This document shows positions 38,501 through 47,500 of a stretch of 64,000 bases of DNA, in pieces. Numbering within the stretch: the first letter of the stretch is position 1; each line of letters begins with the position of its first letter. The stretch is from Arbacia lixula (lineage: Eukaryota; Echinodermata; Echinoidea; Arbacioida; Arbaciidae): contig OZ022589.1 of NCBI GenBank assembly GCA_963669155.1, forward strand, positions 5,834,723 through 5,898,722. Direction: 5' to 3'. The translations under genes were made by a program, and so were the position numbers. The notes under the pieces were generated by a model. It searched no databases, was not told the origin of the DNA, and was given only the letters and a program-made list of their open reading frames with translations.

Positions 38501-41500
38501 TTACTAATTCAAGACCGGCCTTGAAATAAACTATATACCAGTCCATCGTAATTATCGATAAAGCCAGGCCCGTCTTTTGAAAACGGCAATCAATCGTATA
38601 GCTACATGATAAAACCCAACAAGGCCCGACATTGAAACACTTGATTTATCGTAACTATTGTATTGGCAAAACCCGGATCAGCTAGTTTTTACTAAAATAT
38701 GGATTTATCTTAATCATTATGATAAGGCTCGATACGTCCTATTACCCTTTTAGTACCATTGGCAATGAACTGTGTTGTAATTGACATGGGATTTTCAGTG
38801 CTTGATACTGACGGGGTTAAAAAAAACTGTCAATTTATCGTAACTACTAATAATTCCTGACTCGTCTGTGAAAGAAAGTTTATCTAACTAAAAGGCCAGG
38901 TTCGTCTTTTGAAACCGATAACCAATCATAGCTTATAAAGCCAAGCCCGTCATTTAAATAAACCATCGGTTTATCGTAACTATTATCGAAGCCCACCTTA
39001 TACACTTAATAAACTGCCCATTATATTGTACGTGGATCACAGACCCTCCCTTGAAAGCAACTACCAGTTTATCGTCACTATTGGCAAAGCCGATCCATTC
39101 GCACTAGTTTTTGTATAATAAACTGCCGATCTATCCTGACTACATCGTGGTGTATTAATAATCCCGAACCACCCTTTCAGAAACGGTTATGCTTATACTT
39201 AACAACTAGGCTATTAGAAAGCATGCGCCGTTTTTGATAACAAATTACTTCTGATTGCATGGTCGTGGCTGTAAATTAATCCAGACCCGCCCTTGAAAGA
39301 AAACTCCGGGTTTATCGTAACATTAATAAAGCCAGTCGACCCATCTCTTTAAATACTGCCATACCTTTACATAACAACAAACACGCTCTTTGAAGAATTG
39401 TGCCACTGTATCACAATCATTGATAGAGCATGCAGGTTCATGTTTTGAAACGGCAAGCAATCGGAAATATTCATAGCTTGAAAAGCCAGGTCTGTCCTGA
39501 AATAAACTATCGATTTATCGAAACTATTAGCAAATCCGCCTTATATTTAATTTACTGCCGATGCATCGTAACTAGTTATAATCTCCGACTCTCCCTTGAA
39601 AGCAACTACATGTACCAGTTATATTTCCAAAGCCGATCCATTGTATTTCTGCCCTTCACACAAAACTAGTCGAGCAAAAGTAACAGCATGTACTGCACAT
39701 TTTCATTGTGCAGAGTACCAAAACATATAGATTATGCATTTTTTTTTTCTCTCCCCCACTTGAATTTAATAAAAAAAAGGATGGCAAAAATAGTGAGCTG
39801 AAATGCTACTTGGAGTTGGCCCATTACATGTGTCTGAAATCTGAAAGAAAAAGAAAGCTGCTCAACAATCTGCGTGACGTCACCTTCGGGGCTCTTAGAT
39901 AAGTACCACTTACAATGCGCATTCTCTTCAGTAGGCGTGGTAGGAAGGGGACTCTTTTGTATGTAAGTGAGGTCATTAACGCTATGGCATCCTGCATCTT
40001 ACCCGATAGACAATGGCCACGATGTCGAACTGGGGAGTAATCCGGAGTATGTGGTAACTCTTTTGTGCACGTTGAAAATAGGGCGATACTTATTTTTTTT
40101 TGGAGATATCGCCAATGAATGTGCAGCGCTTTGAGCCGGATTTGCCGTTTATTATACTCACATGAATAAAAAAACTGGGAATAAAATGCGGCAATTATGC
40201 AATAGGCCAACTGAGTTTGGGGAGTGATTTAAAATACAACATGGAATGCACCGACAACGGCAACCTTCAAGAGCACCACGTGCGTGATTAGTACTAGCAA
40301 GAATGGAGGAATACTAGTAGATAATAAAGAAGTCTGACGTGAATTCATGAAAGTCTTATTTTCATTCATGGAAAAAAAAATAAGAAAAACATGTTATTCA
40401 TGCCTTGACCTTTCGGTTTCATCATATATTTAGCAAATCTTTTCAGTTCATAAATTGATACTAGTGATATCAACACCAAAAACTGAAAAACTATGACACA
40501 ATATAGCAGTTGTGAACAATATTACGGGATCTGCCTAGCATGAATACTCATCGAAGCACCAGTAGTAATTTATCCCGACACAACTCGTGTTCATTTATAT
40601 TGGTACGATTGTGAAACCATTAGTAACGCAATATTTGAACGACAATTAAGCATACACTTTAAATACTTAATGAAAATGTTTCACCTTTCTCTCTCTGTAT
40701 ATTTATATATGATTTGTTATCATACACAGAACGTTTCCATTGAAGTGCCCATCATGGACAAGTCGGGTTGATTTTAGTAGACGTTGTTGTTGTTATGTCG
40801 TAGTGTATTACTTGCAGTAGAATTGATATAAGCATCAAGTACATTGTGTTGAATCATTCCAAAATCATTATGTTAATGTAAAGTTCTTGTTTATTTTCAA
40901 GCATACTCTTTTAACAGCGAATATCTGACAACTTATAGAAGTTATGTCTTGTCAATCGATATTTATTCGCTGTAATGATTAAGAAATCTCAAACCGATGT
41001 TGCTGAAAGTAAGATACACAACTTTCGTGTGGTGAAAGAAACCGTTTTTTTCTTTACATCATAGAATGTAGAAAGCAAAGAGAAAAACAATTGCAATCAG
41101 GCAAATGGGGGATATCTAAATTAACATGCGTTTGCTTCTAATTGTGACTAATGTCACAACATGGATGTGATACTGTAGTTGGTATAACCGTCGTTACATT
41201 GAGCGGGAAATATCGTCAAATTAGGTTCTGTCTGATGTTTATTACAATTTAATGTTTATCTTTCTTAGTGGAACGCCAATTTCAGTTGAATATCGTAGAG
41301 AACGAGACGTTATGATAATATCAACCCGGCATTGTACACAGGATGACGTCACGTTAGCACGTTGTCAGGTTTCTGTTTATTGCGATTAATTGTTACAATG
41401 GTCAAGATGATGATTGTCATCATAGTTATGATCATGGCGATGATTATGTTGGTCACGGTGATGATTACTACGGTGATGTTTATAACGATCATTACGATGG

Positions 41501-44500
41501 TCAACGGTGATGATCATCAATTATAATAGGCACCGCGAGCGGCGTTGGCTTGGATCGATGATCATTGATCGAAGGTTATTCTATCGGCCAACTGACAAAA
41601 TGCAACAACTATTTGGAGTATCATAATCTGAATTAAAAAAAAAAACTTTCTCATCGGGGCACACACTTTTGAGAATTACGAGTCTTTTCAAAGAGCTGAT
41701 AAACGAGCAGGATGCCAGATCATTTCAATTCCGGAGTGGATTTGTTAAATAAAGAACGAACGCTAAATCGCGCACCGTCGATTAGCAGGCAATTAAAAAT
41801 AACAGTTGGCGGATTTGAAGGCGGCTTAAGTGATATGCAATGTGGGGCGGGGGGCGCTGCACACAGGTATTCAGCGGCATTCAGCGGATGGTCATGATGA
41901 TGATGATGATTATGATGCTCATCACTATAGTTACGACCATCAACGATCGATCATTACGATGATCACGGTGATGATGATTATTATCATAGTTATGCATGAA
42001 CATGGTCACGGTGATAATGAAGAAGATGATAATAATAATAATAATAAAAAGATAATTGTGGGCGGATTTGAAAACCAATGAGAGACGTGGGAGGTGATTT
42101 GCTTAACATGGTACTGATCACTTGCCTCACCCTATAGCAATACTAATGATCGCGATTGTTATTAAACGTAACCAATTAAGTGTTCGAATAAGCAATATTT
42201 TGCTGCCAAAGTTTTTAACTGTAAGTTGCGAAAAATAAATCTCTGTTGAGCTCTGATGTACGTAGAAAGAGCTCCAGTTTCAAATGGATCCAGGTGACTC
42301 GTTCATTGATTAACCGACCACAGCCCAAACAATAAAGCAACGCATACAACGCACATTCTACGCCGCACCACCGCGCCGATCTCTTTAGAAATCGGTGCCT
42401 CACACACATGTAAATCACTCGTACATGCCGCGAAAAATAAGCCAATGAACGACGAGCGGTAACTAAGGGGGCGGAGCTTAGACCACTATTCACGCAGGTC
42501 TTCGCATCGCTCGCTCGGGAGGCGAACGCAAAACGCAAAACTTGCATAAACATGACTTCAGAAAAACGATAAAATTTCATATTTACATTTATTATTTTGG
42601 TCTGAAATTTTGACACATGATAGGTTAAACTATGGAGAATCTTATAAGATAAAAATCTAAAAAGTCGATTTTTTTTCGATTGATGAGTTAATTGTCAATT
42701 TTCTCGGTTCGAGCAAGAGCGACTTGTCACTCATTTTGGCCTGGCGGGTCTCATATAAACATAGCTACTACATACATGTAGTATTAGATTACAAGACCTA
42801 GTGCTTGAATATCATTATTATGGGAAATACCATGGTGACAAAAAAATGATTGAACCCGACTGAGTGGAATTGAATATAACATTATTAAGCCCGCAAGCCA
42901 TTGTGTGATATTTTTTATGAAATGATACAAAATCAAACTTGAAATAAATAAAAACCAAACAATTCATGTTGTAATTGAAATATTCACTACACCCCTTACA
43001 CCCCACTTCACACATCACTTATTCATCCCTCAATCTTCCCTTCTCTCCGTCTCCTTTCACTTTCCCTCACTGTTCACTATATTTCACCCTGTCTTTTTCC
43101 ACATTCACCCTCCCATCCATTCATCTGCATCCACACCTCGCCTATTTCATTGACATTGTATAAATTCTGGGTCCTTGTTTTGTCATCCCTTCTTTAGGCG
43201 GAGAGGTACTTCCATCTCCTAGACATTTTAGCTGGTGCCAATCAACCTGTGCTCTTAGCTGGTGCTCCTGGAGTTGGCAAAACAGCTCTGATTCAGGTAG
43301 ACTTATATGTTAAGCCAAGGTTTTAGGCCCTCTGGAGTGTGTAGACATACAGTACTGCTTAGCCTATGTGTCGATATTGAATTGAATTGAATTGAATTTA
43401 TTTGGTTCCACATATAAACATACAAGAACATCAACATTAGAAGAAAAAAAAGTGTTGTGAAGGGGGGAAACATAAGAAGAAATCAAATTACATGTATGTC
43501 TTCTTATCTTTCTAACAGATTAATCAGTTATTTTTGTGTATACTATGGAGAGTAACAGCAAAACAAAGTTTATATGAAAAAAATTGTAAAGTAATCACTA
43601 TTCAAATTGGCAACACACTGGAAAATTTTATTCCACACTTTCAGTCTCTAAAATTGCTGGGATTGTTGTGTTAAATTTAATTTTTTTTTATATCATTATT
43701 GTTTACAATATTTACACACTTTGAAGATTGGATGATCTGACTTAATATAAAGTTTTGCCAATTTGAAAGCCAAATTAATGATAATGTTGTGAATATTTGT
43801 ACATGTATTCTTCCTTACCAGAACATGGTGCAGCCCAGGCATCACTTCCTGTCTCTGTCCATGTCGTCTGTCATGAGCTGCGAAACCATGGAGACTACTA
43901 TCGTCAGTAAGCTCCGCCCACGTAGCACGGTGACCAACAACCCACAGCCAGTGAGACCCGGTCAGATGGCCGTCAACCCGCTCTTCTTCATCGACGATCT
44001 GAACTGCGCTGGCATTGAAAAGCGCACAGGTACAACCTTGTCCATGCAATAGTCTTCAGTTCTTCCTAGTCTGTTTTAACTTTGTTTGTTCGTTTAGGCG
44101 TCTTGTCAAAAGTTCAAGATGCAAAAGGCTGCGTGCGATGAAAGGCTTGATTATCCCCTGTCCTTTTCTAGCTGCCAGCTTTCTTTTTGTTTAAAAGACG
44201 CGTGTGGTCCTTTTCCTCACTTTAATCATGGACCCTACTAGGGTCCATGCTATATTTATAATACGTTGCAGTGTAATGAAAAGAAAAGAACCGATGGACT
44301 ATTATTGGAACGCTAGCTGGCCTTTGCGGTCTTTTCAACATTCTGACCCCTATTCAGGAAAGACGGAAGTATAAAGGCTCATCCGTTCTTTTGTCTAACA
44401 AGTTTTGACAAGGCGCCTTAGTTGCCTTATTTAGTTGTGTTTGTTATTTTTATTTTGTATCTATGTAATGTTTTTAAAACTGTGGATGTACCTATTTTGT

Positions 44501-47500
44501 TTGACTATTTACCATGTAACCAGGGCACCCAGAATGAGCAATGCCTAGCACACTAAAGTGTGCTTGGTAAAAGAATTATAATTACCAAAAAATGAAAGAA
44601 CAAGAAATAAATAATTCAATATGCAAAATATCAATTACATTATTCATCTTTTTTACACCGCAGTTACCATTAATTTTCAGTAACAATAATTGAAATACTT
44701 CATAGCCTTGTGATTCTCTCCATGTACTTACTTTTTGTCTCGCCCACCGGAGGTGAAGGCGAGACTAAGGGATCCAAATGGCGTCCGTCCGTCGTCCGTC
44801 CGTCGTCCATCCGTCGTCCGTCACAAATGTTAAAGTTTACCTGCAAGACTCTCTTATGATCCATAACTTGGCAACTGTTACAGCAATGGCAGCCACACTT
44901 GGTTGATAGAAGCACTAGGGGTATCTTCATGTTATGGTGTTGTCAGAGGTCATGTGATGATGTCAAAGGTCATGTGAGGTCATATATTAAAGAGTATGTG
45001 CAATTAAGACTCTTTTTCTATGTTAAAGTTTACCTGCAAGACTCTCTTTTGACAAATAACTTCACATAGGTTGCTTGGATTACAACCTAACTTGGGTCAT
45101 AGATGCACTGGGGTTACCTTCATGTTATGGTACCGTTGGAGGTCACAGGATAAGGTCAAAGGTTATTTGAGGTCATACGTTAAAGTTTACCTGCAAGACT
45201 CTCTTTTGACAAATTACTTCACATGGGTTGCTTGGATTACAACCTAACTTGGGTCATAGATGCACTGGGGGTACCTTCATGTTATGGTGCCGTTGGAGGT
45301 CACAGGATAAGGCCAAAGGTCATTTGAGGTCATGCGTTAAAGATTACCTGCAAGACTCTCTTTTGACAAATAACTTCACATAGGTTGCTTGGATTACAAC
45401 CTAACTTGGGTCATAGATGCACTGGGGGTACCTTCATGTTATGGTGCTGTTGGAGGTCACAGGATAAGGTCAAAGGTCATTTGAGGTCATACGTTAAAGT
45501 TTACCTGCAAGACTCTCTTTTGACAAATAACTTCACATAGGTTGCTTGGATTACAACCTAACTTGGGTCATAGATGCACTGGGGGTTGTCTAATCTAATA
45601 GAACTTGGTGGAGGCTTTTTATTCCATCTCAAAGAAGGGGGAAGGTGGGGGAGGGGGAGTAGATAGAGGAAGTAGCATTGCGTGAAATAGCCCTTCTCAT
45701 TTATGGAATGTTACATTTTATGGCAGATATTTCACAATCAGCCAGGGATACAATTCTTTTGCGTAGCAACGGAGATCGCGATATTTCTGGTTATTTTCGC
45801 AAGTGGGCGAGACACAATATTGCTAATGCCTTGTGTTATAAATCAATCAAACACAGCAAACAGGCAAAATGTTCAAAACGTGAATTTGCTTAAAATTTTG
45901 CAGGTGAACAACCCTGTCTTGAAATGCTGCGCCAACTGATGGCAGAGGGCAGCGTATACCAGCGCGACAGCCTCTCGCACTACGCCCTGGAAAAGGTGAA
46001 CTTCGTAGGGGCGTGCCAGCCACCGGGCCACATGGGCGTAGGCAGCGGGGAGGGCTGCCACCCCATCAGCCCCCGCTTGGCGCGCATGTTTGTGGTGCTG
46101 ACGTACTTTGCTCCCGCTGCCGACTCACTCAATCTGTTGCATGCTGGAAGCTTACAGAGCTGGCTGGAAGAGTTCCCTGCTTACTCTCTAAACCACCACT
46201 ATGAGCTTGCTCAGGTAGAAACATTTCCATAAAATGTCTTTTATAATGATTCCATTTCATCACCAGAGAATTTTGTTTGTTTTTCTTGACATGTCGGCTC
46301 TTGAATATGTCTTGATTTTCAATGTCTATTAAGATAGTCTATAAAGCTATGCCACTTTAACTACCTTTTGTCTTAATATGTTTTTTTAAGAAGGGATGAG
46401 TGGTAAGGTGTGTTTCATTCTCAGAAAATTGCTAGAAAGTGCCCAGATAATATAATGTGCTGTGCAGGTGAGAGTATGTGTGAAATAACAGTGAAGTGTT
46501 TGTACAGTTTGTACAGATATAAAAGATATTGGGAAGAACTACATGTATAAATAAATGTCCACACAAAAGATAGTGACTATGAAATGTATAATAAAAAGTT
46601 ATGCTGTTTCTTGCTTGATTTTTCTAATATAAACATTACCGCTCTTATATGATTAGTGTCCAATAACCATGGCTGATGATGTGTGTATACTGTATTGTGA
46701 TTATACCATTGATATTGTATTGAGGCAATTCCTTCAAGTCACACGTTGATTCATACAGTTGAGGCCAGAACTTTACATACACCCAGGAAATTCAAAGAAA
46801 AGTTGATACTTGCCAAACATCATAACATTTACTGTATCTTATTAAATATTTGTGCTATCATAACGAATTTGATATCAAACAAATCAGTATGTCGTGCCCC
46901 TTTATCACATTGCTTTGTCATCAGGAGCTGAAAACAATTTAGGTGTCAATTTCCAAAAAAATCTTCATATTTTAGACAAATTTGAAATAAAAACTTGACT
47001 GAATCATTTCATATTTGTGCTAGTTGCTTCTCAACACAAACATTTCAGATTACACTTTTTTGTTCAGTGGTGACATATCATGATCACAAATGTAATATAA
47101 ATTATACATTTGACATTTATATATTTCTATGAAACGATGTTTGAAAATGTAATAACAAACAATAGTATACAATTGGCCCGAATATTTCTTTTTTTGCTTC
47201 AAAGAAAATTCAACCTGAAATATAATTTAATCCCAACGGCATTCCAATCATGTGAAGGAACTTAATCCGCTCTTTCATTTGACACCAAATTTGTTATCGT
47301 AGTATTTATATTTCTGAAGATATAGTAAATTTTACGATGTTTAGCAAGCGAACAAATTTCACTGAATTCCATGGGTATATGTAAACTTTTGGCCTCAACT
47401 GTACATGTACATGAAGATAAGAGTCTGGTAAAATATAAGAAGAATGAAACTGAAACACATACTTCAGGTTCACCACTGCTATCCATTATCTTTAATGTCA

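Larger units (their letters stand above)
35664..42753. mobile_element. 7.09 kb TIR element with TATA flanks, no recognisable transposase
   Basis: Left end 35664-35697 (TGTGACCGAGCAGGCCAAAA ...) and right end 42720-42753 are inverted repeats of 34 bases with about four mismatches, all in the first ten positions. The sequence TATA stands on both outer sides (35660-35663 and 42754-42757), consistent with a 4-bp target duplication. Inside: unique ~550-base subterminal DNA at the left, the degenerate repeat field 36560-39620, and a right third with small GAT-rich microsatellites (41400-41530, 41880-42045). Only short frames occur (for example 70 codons at 36355 and 128 codons at 39824-40210, minus); none is recognisable. 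TGTNR ends and a 4-bp duplication recall Ginger-type elements, but that is a guess. Confidence 0.8.

Noticed and set aside
36560-39620. CRISPR-like array
   Set aside because: Units diverge freely and have no constant repeat or constant spacer length; eukaryotic context.
39824-40210. 128-codon minus-strand frame inside the 7.09 kb element
   Set aside because: No motif or transposase signature, ordinary intron-like codon use; kept only as an unplaced frame in the element entry.
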